A DNA stretch of 64,000 bases from positions 1 through 64,000 of the forward strand of contig DFLE01000047.1 of NCBI GenBank assembly GCA_002373375.1, written 5' to 3'. Below the pieces are notes generated by a model, which had not been told where the DNA came from, did no database searches, and saw only the letters and a list, made by a program, of their open reading frames with translations. A program made the position numbers and the translations under genes. Of the stretch, positions 43,859-52,843 are shown one piece after another. Source of the stretch: Prevotellaceae bacterium UBA3627. GTDB taxonomy: Bacteria; Bacteroidota; Bacteroidia; Bacteroidales; Bacteroidaceae. Each line of letters begins with the position of its first letter. Position 1 is the first letter of the stretch.

Positions 43859-43886
43859 GTGGTTTTGTTGAAATATGTTACCTTTG
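43856..43886 (+). promoter_or_regulatory. Promoter of the xylose genes
   Basis: TTTG (43856-43859) and TACCTTTG (43879-43886) are 19 bp apart. The -33 box overlaps the end of the preceding terminator. The leader before xylB would be about 80 nt. No XylR-type operator was recognised. Confidence 0.68.
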
Positions 43887-43974
43887 TTCATGAAGAAACC
43901 TAAATAGAGGGTAGGTAAAAGTCAAATATCCCCTTCCTCTCTTTACTAACGAAAAACAACTCTAAACCAAAACA

Positions 43975-45456
43975 ATGGCAAGACAATACTTATTAGGCTT
44001 TGACGTGGGTTCGTCAAGCGTAAAGGCATCGCTCGTCGATGCAGAGACAGGCCAGATGGCTGCCACAGCATTCTTTCCAGAGAAAGAAGCTCCTATAAAG
44101 GCTGTTAAGGCTGGCTGGGCAGAGCAAGACCCCGAGATGTGGTGGATGAATGCCAAGCTGTCATTAAAAAAGATTATGGCGGATGCCGGGGCTACCGGCG
44201 AGGATATCAAGGCCATCGGCATATCATATCAGATGCATGGACTGGTGTGTGTGGACAAAAACCACAACGCCCTGCGTGACAGTATCATCTGGTGTGACTC
44301 TCGTGCCGTCCCTTATGGCGATAAAGCCTTTAACGACTTGGGCAGTGAGAAGTGTCTTGGTCATCTGCTCAACTCTCCAGGCAACTTCACAGCTGCCAAA
44401 CTGGCGTGGGTGAAGGAGAATGAGCCAGAGCTTTTTGACAATATATATAAGGTGATGCTTCCCGGTGACTATATCGCTATGAAGCTAAGCGGTGAGATAA
44501 ACACCACTATCAGTGGACTCTCCGAGGGTATGATGTGGGACTTCAAGGAAAAGCGTCCTGCTAAATTCCTGTTTGACTACTTCGGTTTCTCTGAGGATGT
44601 GATAGCCCCTATAGTACCAACATTCGCTGTACAGAGTGAGGTGAGTGCCGCTGCAGCTGCGGAGACGGGATTGAAAGAGGGAACGCCCATCAGCTACCGT
44701 GCCGGCGACCAACCAAACAATGCCTTGTCACTCAATGTGTTCAACCCTGGTGAGATAGCCTCCACTGCAGGAACGTCAGGTGTGGTCTATGGAGTGCTGG
44801 GCGAGGTGAACTACGACCCCAAGAGCCGTGTCAATACCTTCGCCCATGTTAACTACACCACGGAGCTTGACCGCCTCGGCGTGCTGCTCTGTATCAACGG
44901 TACCGGCATACTCAATGCCTGGGTGCACCGCAATATCACACCCGACCTGTCATACGCAGAGATGAATGACCTTGCTGCTCAGGCGCCTATTGGGGCTGAC
45001 GGCGTAACTATCTCACCATTCGGCAACGGAGCAGAACGAGTGCTTGAGAACCGTGAGGTGGGTTGCCAGATAAAGGGAGTGAACTTCAATAAGCACAACC
45101 GTGCGCATATCGTTCGTGCCGCCCAAGAGGGTATAGTGTTCTCATTCTGCTATGGCATGGAGATAATGCGTCAGATGGGTATGGATATAAAGAAGATACA
45201 CGCAGGCAAGGCCAATATGTTCCTGTCGCCGCTCTTCCGTGACACCCTTGCCTCCACCTCAGGAGCAACGATAGAGTTGCTTGAGACTGACGGTTCTGTG
45301 GGCGCTGCCAAGGGAGCAGGCATAGGATGCGGAATGTATAAGGACAATGTGGAGGCCTTCTCTACCCTGAAGAAGATAGCAGTTATTGAGCCAGATACCG
45401 CAAAGGCACAGCAATACAAGGACGCCTACGAGAAGTGGAAGGCGGAACTCGTGTAG
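43975..45456 (+). CDS. xylB: Xylulokinase
   Basis: The 493-residue FGGY-family kinase has the ATP-binding start LGFDVGSSSVKASLVD, GISYQMHGLV, IWCDSRA, the catalytic-aspartate region SYRAGDQPNN and TAGTSGVVYG. It phosphorylates D-xylulose made by xylose isomerase. It lies upstream of xylA, separated by a 134-bp repeat-rich gap. Confidence 0.94.
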   Translation: MARQYLLGFDVGSSSVKASLVDAETGQMAATAFFPEKEAPIKAVKAGWAEQDPEMWWMNAKLSLKKIMADAGATGEDIKAIGISYQMHGLVCVDKNHNALRDSIIWCDSRAVPYGDKAFNDLGSEKCLGHLLNSPGNFTAAKLAWVKENEPELFDNIYKVMLPGDYIAMKLSGEINTTISGLSEGMMWDFKEKRPAKFLFDYFGFSEDVIAPIVPTFAVQSEVSAAAAAETGLKEGTPISYRAGDQPNNALSLNVFNPGEIASTAGTSGVVYGVLGEVNYDPKSRVNTFAHVNYTTELDRLGVLLCINGTGILNAWVHRNITPDLSYAEMNDLAAQAPIGADGVTISPFGNGAERVLENREVGCQIKGVNFNKHNRAHIVRAAQEGIVFSFCYGMEIMRQMGMDIKKIHAGKANMFLSPLFRDTLASTSGATIELLETDGSVGAAKGAGIGCGMYKDNVEAFSTLKKIAVIEPDTAKAQQYKDAYEKWKAELV

Positions 45457-45486
45457 TTCTTGATGGTATTTATAGTGCCAATATTT

Positions 45487-45549
45487 GCTATAAATGCTAT
45501 AGATACTATAAATACTATAGATACTATAGTCACTATAGGTATTATACTA
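45487..45549. repeat. Tandem 9-bp repeat between xylB and xylA
   Basis: Seven imperfect 9-bp units of the type (g/a)CTATA(a/g)AT follow in phase: gctataaat, gctatagat, actataaat, actatagat, actatagtc, actataggt, attatacta. The tract is extremely AT-rich and non-coding. Confidence 0.85.
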
Positions 45550-45590
45550 AATAAAAAAACAAATCAACTTAATAATATAAACTAAACAAA

Positions 45591-46907
45591 ATGGCAAAAG
45601 AGTATTTCCCAGAGATTGGACAAATCAAGTATGAGGGTCCAGAGTCAAAGAACCCTATGGCATTCCACTACTATGATGCAGAGCGCGTGGTGGCAGGCAA
45701 GAAAATGAAAGACTGGATGCGTTTCGCTATGGCATGGTGGCATACACTGTGCGCAGAGGGTGCGGACCAGTTCGGCGGTGGCACAAAGACATTCCCATGG
45801 AATCAGGGTGCTGACGCGGTAGAGATAGCAAAGAACAAGGCTGACGCAGGTTTTGAGATAATGCAGAAGCTCGGTGTGCCATATTTCTGCTTCCATGATG
45901 TTGACCTCGTGTCAGAGGGCAGCAGCGTAGAGGAGTATGAGGCAAACCTCAAGGCTATCACAGACTACCTGCAGCAGAAGATGAAGGAGACCGGCATCAA
46001 GTTGTTATGGTCAACCGCTAACGTTTTCGGTAATGCACGATATATGAACGGTGCTTCTACCAACCCTGACTTTGACGTGGTAGCTCGTGCTATCGTTCAG
46101 ATTAAGAACGCCATTGACGCAGGTATCAAGCTCGGTGCTGAGAACTATGTGTTCTGGGGCGGTCGTGAGGGTTACATGAGCCTTCTCAATACAGACCAGA
46201 AGCGTGAGAAAGAGCACATGGCTACAATGCTTGGTATGGCTCGCGACTATGCACGTGGTAAGGGCTTCAAGGGTACATTCCTCATTGAGCCAAAGCCAAT
46301 GGAGCCATCTAAGCACCAGTATGACGTTGATACAGAGACTGTCATCGGATTCCTTAAGACTCATGGTCTTGACAAGGACTTCAAGGTGAACATTGAGGTT
46401 AACCACGCTACACTGGCTGGTCACACCTTCGAGCACGAGCTCGCTGTGGCAGTAGATAACGGTATGCTTGGTTCTATTGATGCTAACCGTGGCGACGCTC
46501 AGAACGGATGGGATACAGACCAGTTCCCAATCGATAACTTCGAGCTGACACAGGCTTGGATGCAGATTGTACGCAATGGTGGTCTCGGTACCGGCGGTAC
46601 AAACTTCGACGCTAAGACACGTCGTAACTCTACCGACCTTGAGGACATCTTCATCGCACACATCTCAGGTATGGACGCTTGCGCGCGCGCACTGCTCAAT
46701 GCTGTTGAGATACTGGAGAAGTCACCAATCCCACAGATGCTGAAAGACCGCTACGCCTCATTCGATTCAGGCATAGGTAAAGACTTCGAGGATGGCAAGC
46801 TCACCTTGGAGCAGGTCTATGAGTATGGAAAGAAAGTGGGTGAGCCAAAGCAGACCTCTGGCAAGCAGGAACTTTACGAGGCAATTGTTGCGTTATACGC
46901 AAAATAA
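45591..46907 (+). CDS. xylA: Xylose isomerase
   Basis: The 438-residue enzyme is a class II (long) xylose isomerase, interconverting D-xylose and D-xylulose with divalent metals. Motifs: FCFHDVDLVSEG (catalytic His), YVFWGGREGYMSLLNTD, LIEPKPMEPSKHQYD, NIEVNHATLAGHTFEHEL and GSIDANRGDAQNGWDTDQFP (metal ligands). Codon use is biased, suggesting high expression. Its terminator lies inside the 3' end of aroB. Confidence 0.96.
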   Translation: MAKEYFPEIGQIKYEGPESKNPMAFHYYDAERVVAGKKMKDWMRFAMAWWHTLCAEGADQFGGGTKTFPWNQGADAVEIAKNKADAGFEIMQKLGVPYFCFHDVDLVSEGSSVEEYEANLKAITDYLQQKMKETGIKLLWSTANVFGNARYMNGASTNPDFDVVARAIVQIKNAIDAGIKLGAENYVFWGGREGYMSLLNTDQKREKEHMATMLGMARDYARGKGFKGTFLIEPKPMEPSKHQYDVDTETVIGFLKTHGLDKDFKVNIEVNHATLAGHTFEHELAVAVDNGMLGSIDANRGDAQNGWDTDQFPIDNFELTQAWMQIVRNGGLGTGGTNFDAKTRRNSTDLEDIFIAHISGMDACARALLNAVEILEKSPIPQMLKDRYASFDSGIGKDFEDGKLTLEQVYEYGKKVGEPKQTSGKQELYEAIVALYAK

Positions 46908-46916
46908 TCTTTTTTT

Positions 46917-47981
46917 CTAACCTTCTCTAAAGAAATCGAGGGCTTCCTCGATTTCTTTTTTTGTTGCCGTCTGGTTAATCTCTATGCCTCCGATGGCGGA
47001 AAGCAGAGTGAAGTTGATGACACCAGCCACATTCTTCTTGTCATGTGTCATCAGCTGCAGCAATTCGGGGTAGTCATTGCATGTTATGGGCAGCACGCCG
47101 TAAGTCTCGCGAATGTATGTCACTGCTTGTCTCATCACGTCAGTGGGGAAACCGCATTTGATAACCGACAGATACAGTTCCGCTATGATGCCGTAAGCCA
47201 CGGCATATCCGTGCAGTATAGGTGTGCGCTTCATTGCCCATGACTCCAGTGCGTGGCCCACGGTGTGTCCCAGGTTCAGAGCCTTGCGTATGCCGTGTTC
47301 ATGCGGGTCTTCCTCTACGATGCGCTCCTTTACAGCCACAGAGTCTGCAATCATCCTCTGCAACTGTGTGAGGTCAGGTCTCGTGATGTCAAATGCCACG
47401 AGCTCCTGCCACATGCTCAGTCCGTTGTCACGTTGTATCAGTCCGTGCTTCAGCATCTCGGCATAGCCGGAGCGCATATTCTGGTCGTCAAGGGACTTCA
47501 GGAAGTCAGCGCAGAGAATGACATACTTGGAATCGTTAAACACGCCAATCTCATTCTTCAGACCGCCGAAGTTGAAGCCGGTCTTGCCGCCCACCGAAGC
47601 GTCAACCATAGACAGCAGCGTGGTAGGTATGTTGATAAAGTTGATACCCCTCTTGAACGTACTTGCCGCAAAGCCTCCGAGGTCAGTTACCATACCTCCT
47701 CCGAGGTTTATCAACAGCGAGTGGCGTGTGGCGCCGCCTTTCTGCAGTTCCTCCCATACATGGCTTACCGACTGTAGAGTCTTCTCCATGTCTGTTGCGC
47801 CTATGGTTATGGCCTGTGCGCCGTCCAGACAGCTGAAGTCCTTTATCAGCGGCCAGCAACATACGTTGGTGGTAGTATCGGTAAGTACAAATATGCGGTC
47901 GTGACTGCAGTTTGCTATAGCGTTGGTGAGGTCATTCTCCAAGTGCTGTGATATGATTACGCGTTGTGTCATTGTTGGCAA
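46917..47981 (-). CDS. aroB: 3-dehydroquinate synthase
   Basis: The 354-residue enzyme of the shikimate pathway has the NAD-binding segment INLGGGMVTDLGGFAAS, IPTTLLSMVDASVGGKTGFN, and metal-ligand regions including LNLGHTVGHALE. Length is normal. It converges with xylA, leaving only 9 nt between stop codons. The promoter is not obvious. Confidence 0.95.
   Translation of the reverse strand: MPTMTQRVIISQHLENDLTNAIANCSHDRIFVLTDTTTNVCCWPLIKDFSCLDGAQAITIGATDMEKTLQSVSHVWEELQKGGATRHSLLINLGGGMVTDLGGFAASTFKRGINFINIPTTLLSMVDASVGGKTGFNFGGLKNEIGVFNDSKYVILCADFLKSLDDQNMRSGYAEMLKHGLIQRDNGLSMWQELVAFDITRPDLTQLQRMIADSVAVKERIVEEDPHEHGIRKALNLGHTVGHALESWAMKRTPILHGYAVAYGIIAELYLSVIKCGFPTDVMRQAVTYIRETYGVLPITCNDYPELLQLMTHDKKNVAGVINFTLLSAIGGIEINQTATKKEIEEALDFFREG
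46929..46962 (+). terminator. xylA terminator embedded in the aroB coding end
   Basis: A 13-bp perfect stem (46929-46941 with 46946-46958) has a GCTT loop and a T-tract. It lies within the last codons of aroB (read on the minus strand as KKEIEEALDFF), so the same bases code for protein and end xylA transcription. Confidence 0.78.
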
Positions 47982-47987
47982 GTTATG

Positions 47988-48035
47988 AGACCCACCCCAG
48001 CCCTCCCTGTGAGGGAGGGAGCGTGAGTTAGGGGG
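47988..48035. repeat. GC-rich palindromic intergenic element
   Basis: A CCCTCCCT-GTG-AGGGAGGG hairpin (48001-48019) is flanked by GACCCACCCCAGC and GAGTTAGGGGG. Such CCCTCCCT-hairpin units are common between Bacteroidetes genes. An AT-rich TTAATTATTAG repeat tract follows to 48080. Confidence 0.6.
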
Positions 48036-48095
48036 ATTAATTATTAGTTATTAATTATTAGTTTAATAATGAATTATGCATTATGCATTAATCTA

Positions 48096-49340
48096 TTACC
48101 TGCACATAGCGGCGCAGAGTTTGTCTTGAAGGTTCTTTGCGTATATACCGCGCATTACCCCCTGGTTCATTATTGAGAACGCCAGACGGTGGCCGTTAGG
48201 TGCGGTGAGATATCCAGCCAGGCTGCTCACCCCTGACAGTGTACCGGTCTTGGCATGCACGTTGCCGGCGGCAGGCGTACCAGCCATACGGTCCTTTATC
48301 GTGCCGTCCACTGCTGCTATAGGCAGCGACCTGTAAAGGGCATCAAACACGGCCTCCCTCTTAAACGCATAGCGTAGGAAAGCCACCTCTATCTCTGCTG
48401 ACAGGTAGTTATACAGCGACAGTCCTGAACCGTCGGCAAAGCGGTGGATGGCATCGCCCGCTCCCGCCTTCTTCATTATGGCCTCCTCCACGGTCTGTGC
48501 CTTCTTTGCTGTGGCAGGGCGTCCCTGTGTCAGTCCTATCTGGTAATACATGCTCTCGGCATACAGGTTGTTGCTCAGCTTCATCATAGGCTGTAACACA
48601 TCTTCCAGCGGCCTCCTCAACTCATACGCCACCTTTGCGCCCTGCGGACACTTCTTCTCTCCCTTGTTACCGTCAAGAAACACCTTCTCCTTGTTCAGGG
48701 CGGTCAGCAGTACGTCAATCATGTTGTCCTTCCTCTTATATACCAAAGGCGACAGAATGGCGTTGTCATCATCCCAGCACCATCCCTCACCATACTGGTC
48801 AGAGTCCTTCATGCTGCGGTCGGCATATATATTGCCGCAGATGGTGTCAACGCCGAGGCTCCTGATGCTCTTGGCAAAGGTGCAGATGTCCTCCTCGCTT
48901 ATCTTGGGGTCCATGCCACCTATTATATATATATCGCCCATAAGCAGTTGTGTGCTGTCTTGCTCAAAAGTGGCGGAAGGCATAACCTTTCCAGTGTAGC
49001 ACACGCGTGTGGAGTACTCGTAGTCGGTGCCCAACTGGTCAAGCGCCGTGATGGCAGTGATGAGCTTCATCGTAGAGGCAGGGCGTATGGTCTGCCGGTG
49101 ATCCCTGGCGTAGAGCACGGAGTCGTCGTCAAGGTCATACACCAAGAAACCCATCTGTGATGTCTCCAGCATCTTTGCCCCGCCGATGATGCTGTCAAGG
49201 CGTGCCTGCATAGACTGCGGCCAAGGCAACGTATAGGTGGTGTCGGCGACTAAGGTGTCGGCACTTGTCGTGATATCCTGTGCAAGAGATGTTGCCGCAC
49301 TCAGCAACATACATATATATAGTATAGAGTGTCTAATCAT
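48096..49340 (-). CDS. dacB: D-alanyl-D-alanine carboxypeptidase/endopeptidase (PBP4, S13 family)
   Basis: The frame is open from 49544, but the ATG at 49340 begins a proper signal peptide (MIRHSILYICMLLSAATSLA) and is downstream of a promoter at 49362-49392, so it is preferred (414 residues). Active-site motifs: SxxK in RPASTMKL, SxN in SNNLYAESM and KTG in HAKTGTLSG. It trims or cross-link-cleaves peptidoglycan in the periplasm. Confidence 0.9.
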   Translation of the reverse strand: MIRHSILYICMLLSAATSLAQDITTSADTLVADTTYTLPWPQSMQARLDSIIGGAKMLETSQMGFLVYDLDDDSVLYARDHRQTIRPASTMKLITAITALDQLGTDYEYSTRVCYTGKVMPSATFEQDSTQLLMGDIYIIGGMDPKISEEDICTFAKSIRSLGVDTICGNIYADRSMKDSDQYGEGWCWDDDNAILSPLVYKRKDNMIDVLLTALNKEKVFLDGNKGEKKCPQGAKVAYELRRPLEDVLQPMMKLSNNLYAESMYYQIGLTQGRPATAKKAQTVEEAIMKKAGAGDAIHRFADGSGLSLYNYLSAEIEVAFLRYAFKREAVFDALYRSLPIAAVDGTIKDRMAGTPAAGNVHAKTGTLSGVSSLAGYLTAPNGHRLAFSIMNQGVMRGIYAKNLQDKLCAAMCR

Positions 49341-49361
49341 ATCTAATATGAAAAATACATA

Positions 49362-49392
49362 CAAAGGTACACATAATTTCGCAAATAACAAA
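49362..49392 (-). promoter_or_regulatory. Promoter of the PBP4-type gene
   Basis: On the minus strand TTTG (49389-49392) and TACCTTTG (49362-49369) are 19 bp apart. The start would be near 49355, which rules out the longer open frame. Confidence 0.72.
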
Positions 49393-49500
49393 ATAAGTAT
49401 ATGTATTTGCCAAAAACTTGTAAAAAACATCTGTAGAGATTTCAAAAAGATATTAAAAATAACATTTTTCTGTCTATTTGTAAAATAAAATGGAAAAAAC

Positions 49501-49531
49501 TTTGTCAGTTTAGTATTTTTGTTTACCTTTG
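49501..49531 (+). promoter_or_regulatory. Promoter of asnA
   Basis: TTTG (49501-49504) and TACCTTTG (49524-49531) are 19 bp apart. The start near 49538 gives a 12-nt leader before the ATG at 49550 and excludes the in-frame start at 49529. Confidence 0.75.
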
Positions 49532-49549
49532 CATAAAATTTCAAAAAAT

Positions 49550-50587
49550 ATGAGCAAGTTGATAAAACCAGCAGGATATAAAGCTCTGCTCGACCTTTGG
49601 CAGACAGAGCAAGGCATAAAGCTGATAAAGGAATTTTTCCAGCAGAACCTAAGCACGGAGTTGAGGCTTCGCCGTGTCACGGCTCCTTTGTTCGTGTTGA
49701 AGGGTCTGGGCATCAATGATGACCTTAACGGTGTAGAGCGCCCTGTGTCGTTCCCTATTAAGGACCTTGGCGACCAGATGGCAGAGGTGGTACACTCTCT
49801 TGCCAAGTGGAAGCGTCTCACTCTTGCAGAGTATAATATAGACCCGGGTTACGGCATATATACTGATATGAACGCTATACGCGCCGATGAGGAGCTTGAC
49901 AATCTTCACTCGCTTTACGTTGACCAGTGGGACTGGGAGATGGTGATAAGCCGTGAGGAGCGTACACTCGACTTCCTCAAGAGCGTGGTGCGTCGCATCT
50001 ACTCTGCCATATTGCGTACGGAGTTCCTGGCATGTGAGACCTATCCGCAGCTCAAGCCGTTCCTGCCTCGCGAGATACACTTCATTCACTCTGAGGAGTT
50101 ACTGAAGATGTATCCTGGCATGACCGCCAAGGAGCGTGAGGATGCTATATGTAAGAAATACGGCGCAGTGTTTATCATGGGCATCGGTGGCAAGCTCTCT
50201 GACGGTGAGAAGCACGACGGTCGTGCCCCGGACTATGATGACTGGACCACACCTAACTCAGACGGATTCCTCGGACTCAACGGTGATATCCTTATATGGT
50301 ATCCTGTGCTTGACCGTTCCATAGAACTTTCATCAATGGGCATACGTGTTGACAAGGAGGCATTGCTCCGCCAGTTGGCATTGGAGGGACAGGAGCAGCG
50401 TGCCGAATTGTTCTTCCATAAGCAATTGCTTGAGGGCAAACTGCCACTCTCTATCGGTGGTGGTATAGGTCAGAGCCGTCTCTGTATGATAATGTTGCAG
50501 AAGGCGCACATCGGTGAGATACAGGCAAGCATCTGGCCTGAGGAGCAACGCCGCGAGTGCAAGGAGAACGGTATGAACCTGATATAA
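49550..50587 (+). CDS. asnA: Aspartate-ammonia ligase (asparagine synthetase A)
   Basis: The 345-residue protein resembles class II aminoacyl-tRNA synthetase folds and makes asparagine from aspartate and ammonia with ATP. Motifs: LRLRRVTAPLFV, GLNDDLNGVERPV-like (here GINDDLNGVERPVSF), KWKRLTL, MNAIRADEE, DQWDWE and SIGGGIGQSRLCM. Length is normal. It stands alone between its own promoter and terminator. Confidence 0.95.
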   Translation: MSKLIKPAGYKALLDLWQTEQGIKLIKEFFQQNLSTELRLRRVTAPLFVLKGLGINDDLNGVERPVSFPIKDLGDQMAEVVHSLAKWKRLTLAEYNIDPGYGIYTDMNAIRADEELDNLHSLYVDQWDWEMVISREERTLDFLKSVVRRIYSAILRTEFLACETYPQLKPFLPREIHFIHSEELLKMYPGMTAKEREDAICKKYGAVFIMGIGGKLSDGEKHDGRAPDYDDWTTPNSDGFLGLNGDILIWYPVLDRSIELSSMGIRVDKEALLRQLALEGQEQRAELFFHKQLLEGKLPLSIGGGIGQSRLCMIMLQKAHIGEIQASIWPEEQRRECKENGMNLI

Positions 50588-50610
50588 AAAATCTGACGAT
50601 ATATAAAGAC

Positions 50611-50648
50611 AAAAGCAGTCGTGTCACATTGTGGTGCGACTGCTTTTT
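50611..50648 (+). terminator. Terminator of asnA
   Basis: AAAAGCAGTCG (50611-50621) pairs with CGACTGCTTTT (50637-50647); an inner CAC/GTG helix and a T-tract follow. Confidence 0.85.
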
Positions 50649-50696
50649 ATTTGCAGAAATAATCATTATATGCAATAAGTTCTTTTTTACACCTTA

Positions 50697-50830
50697 TGCT
50701 CCTTCGGAGCAGAAATCATGGAAAATCATCAGGACAATCTTTGGAGCCTGTCGGCTCAGAAATATTTCTGGCTCAAAGAGCCTGAGATTATAAAAAAGAT
50801 TCTTATTGGATTTCTGCCCGTAAGGGCAAA
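50697..50830. repeat. Cluster of short hairpins including R3 repeat copy 3
   Basis: Four small hairpins follow one another: GCTCCTTCGGAGC (50699-50711), GAGCCTGTCGGCTC (50744-50757), GGCTCAAAGAGCC, and GCCCGTAAGGGC (to about 50827), joined by GATTTCTG and AAAAAGATT linkers seen in the other R3 copies. No gene is seen between 50650 and 50900. Confidence 0.55.
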
Positions 50831-50900
50831 TAGAAATTCCATCAGACTCCATGTCATAGGTGGACTTCTAAAACGGCTTTATTCAGTTTGCGTATGCAAT

Positions 50901-51353
50901 TTACATCTTGCAGCCCTTCACATTGACGAAGAAGTCTCTTACGTCAGCTATGAAGCGTTCACGGTCAAACTGCTTGCGTATCTTAACAGGCACGTTCTGC
51001 GTTTCAAGATGTTCCAAGAGAATTTTGCCGATGTATGTCGGTAAATCATTTTCTGAAATCTTGACGAAATCGCTTTCAGGTAATGGAATTTCATAGACTA
51101 AAGCCATAAGTGAATATGGACCATATGGGTCATCTTTCTCCATATCACGCACTGCCATACAATATGGGCGCACACGACTTCCGATTGCTTCAGGATTCCC
51201 AAAACTGAATAAAATCTCGTCCAATTGAAGGTCTGTGGTATATACCTTATTAGCAAGACAATCGTTTAATTCTTCCAAAAGTTTTCTCGTCCGATTAAAA
51301 TTATCATTAGTGAAATAATGCCAAAAGCCATGAAATGCATTATCAGTTATCAT
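50901..51353 (-). CDS. Hypothetical protein, possible immunity protein
   Basis: The 150-residue acidic cytoplasmic protein starts MITDNAFHGFWHYF and ends NVKGCKM. There is no signal or membrane helix and the family is not recognised. It begins 12 nt after the stop of a toxin-like C-terminal remnant (51366-51682), the usual place of an immunity gene in polymorphic-toxin loci. That context is the only basis for the role. Confidence 0.55.
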   Translation of the reverse strand: MITDNAFHGFWHYFTNDNFNRTRKLLEELNDCLANKVYTTDLQLDEILFSFGNPEAIGSRVRPYCMAVRDMEKDDPYGPYSLMALVYEIPLPESDFVKISENDLPTYIGKILLEHLETQNVPVKIRKQFDRERFIADVRDFFVNVKGCKM

Positions 51354-51365
51354 AAAGCTAATTTA

Positions 51366-51682
51366 TTATTTAAATAATTTATTACCAGGAGGCAAACTAC
51401 CATACTTTGACGCGTATTTTATCAACTGCCGTTTTTCCTCAATCCATAGTGTTGCACATCATTCAGGAAACCAATCTGAAGTCCTGTCATCGCTCCGTCA
51501 AGGAAGTCACCGCCAAAAACTGCGGAACCTATGCCACCGAACAATGTCGTTGCACCGAGCGCTCCATACTCTCCTAGTCCAGCCCACTGTGCTCCTGAGC
51601 CTGCGAAAGAGGCAAAGCACCAAAAGCGATGTGTTATAATTAACGTTTGTCCTGCGAGAAAATTGTGCACTAGGACAAACAA
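51366..51682 (-). pseudogene. Frameshifted C-terminal remnant of an Rhs-like/polymorphic toxin protein
   Basis: An open stretch (51422-51682) encodes a glycine-rich segment, FGGIGSAVFGGDFLDGA then MTGLQIGFLND, like the region just before variable toxin tips in Bacteroidetes Rhs-type proteins. It stops soon after. In the next frame the sequence continues as WIEEKRQLIKYASKYGSLPP and ends at a TAA at 51366, 12 nt before the next gene. One frame change plus loss of everything upstream makes this a decayed toxin end. Confidence 0.55.
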
Positions 51683-51724
51683 ATCACCCTCACTGCTGAT
51701 TTACAGCAGTGAGGGTGATTTGTT
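51678..51724. terminator. Perfect 21-bp hairpin in the toxin-remnant region
   Basis: 51678-51698 pairs completely with 51704-51724 around an ATTTA loop. AACAAAT/ATTTGTT ends give U-rich tails on both strands. It lies just past the stop of the membrane-protein gene at 51732 and probably terminates it. Confidence 0.82.
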
Positions 51725-51731
51725 GAAACAC

Positions 51732-52142
51732 TTAATAGAAGTATTTTACTATATTATAGGCTATAAAAAGAATTCCTAGGCTTATAATGTCCGCAAGGAT
51801 CGGCACAGCCAGCATCCACTTCTGTTTCTTGTCACTCCATGAATTATATATTGCATCTATATCCTTCATTCTTGCATCCCAACGGTTCCAATAATACCAA
51901 TCAAGCATTACAATAACGAGCAGCCCTATAATAACTGCATTTAACGGAGTAAAATACAATTCTCTATATTCTGGATGATTTATACATATTACAAGAACTA
52001 AAACTCCAATTAAAATAAATCCAACAAAAACTCCTGTAAATAGCTTCGCCGTGTGTCTTGCATCCCAGTCTTCTTTTCCGCATGTAAGGAAAAATTTGTA
52101 AAATAGGTATGCTATCCAATTTATCATTTTCATAATTTTCAT
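51732..52142 (-). CDS. Small membrane protein of unknown function
   Basis: A 136-residue product with three likely membrane helices (about residues 35-52, 68-84 and 112-130) and a charged cytoplasmic loop (YYWNRWDARMKDIDAIY). The start could also be the fourth or sixth codon (both Met). It is AT-rich, in an island with toxin/immunity remnants. A membrane immunity protein is one possibility, not shown by sequence. Confidence 0.6.
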   Translation of the reverse strand: MKIMKMINWIAYLFYKFFLTCGKEDWDARHTAKLFTGVFVGFILIGVLVLVICINHPEYRELYFTPLNAVIIGLLVIVMLDWYYWNRWDARMKDIDAIYNSWSDKKQKWMLAVPILADIISLGILFIAYNIVKYFY

Positions 52143-52205
52143 TAATTTATGGCATTGAACCTGAAGACCAAGACCTATCTAATCCTGTTCCGAAATTCTA
52201 AGGCT

Positions 52206-52808
52206 TCAATAGCCCAAATATCCTGAAGGATTAGACACAACACCGTCTTTGTATTTGAAATGCCAACAAAGGGGTTCGTACATAGTACCATGTTCCCAGG
52301 TTGATTTGTCATATAACGAGTTGGAATATTTAAGTTTACAGAAAGACTTCTTTTTTGATGTGGGACTTATAATCTTAGACAAGAATTCTCTTAGCTCGTT
52401 AAAATCATTTATGTTGGATAAGAGGATAATATCTATACCTCCTATATTTGTGAATCCCAAAACACGTTTGTTATTAATTGGAATAAACTCATTGCTCAGT
52501 TCGTTATTTTTCTTGTCATGAAAAGAATACATAAGTTCAATCGTATCGTTTTCTATACGATTTATACCAAGAACCATATCTTCTGTAGTTTGTCGGCTTG
52601 GAGGATACACATCATGTATAACCATTCTCGTAACAGAATCCACCTTGGAATCTATTATAGAAAATTGTTGCAATATTGATTCTGTACCCTCTTTTATATT
52701 TCTATTATTCTGATTCCCGCAAGAACATAATAATTGTATTACCATTGTGCAAGAAATAATGACTCGTAAACGTCTAAAATCGAACTTGCCTGTATACACC
52801 TGTGCCAT
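52206..52808 (-). CDS. Putative lipoprotein of unknown function
   Basis: The 200-residue frame has a lipobox (QLLCSC, Cys near residue 30). The ATG at 52808 gives an unusually long n-region; the Met at residue 22 (TMVIQLLCSC) would give a short signal. The mature region is asparagine/isoleucine-rich and of low GC. The family is not recognised. It probably belongs to the same accessory transcript as its neighbours. Confidence 0.6.
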   Translation of the reverse strand: MAQVYTGKFDFRRLRVIISCTMVIQLLCSCGNQNNRNIKEGTESILQQFSIIDSKVDSVTRMVIHDVYPPSRQTTEDMVLGINRIENDTIELMYSFHDKKNNELSNEFIPINNKRVLGFTNIGGIDIILLSNINDFNELREFLSKIISPTSKKKSFCKLKYSNSLYDKSTWEHGTMYEPLCWHFKYKDGVVSNPSGYLGY

Positions 52809-52843
52809 TGTAGTATTGAATCATTTTTTTGTAAAAGTCACAC

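Noticed and set aside
49341..49544. Longer N-terminus of the PBP4-type protein
   Set aside because: A consensus promoter lies inside it, and a normal signal peptide begins at the ATG at 49340.
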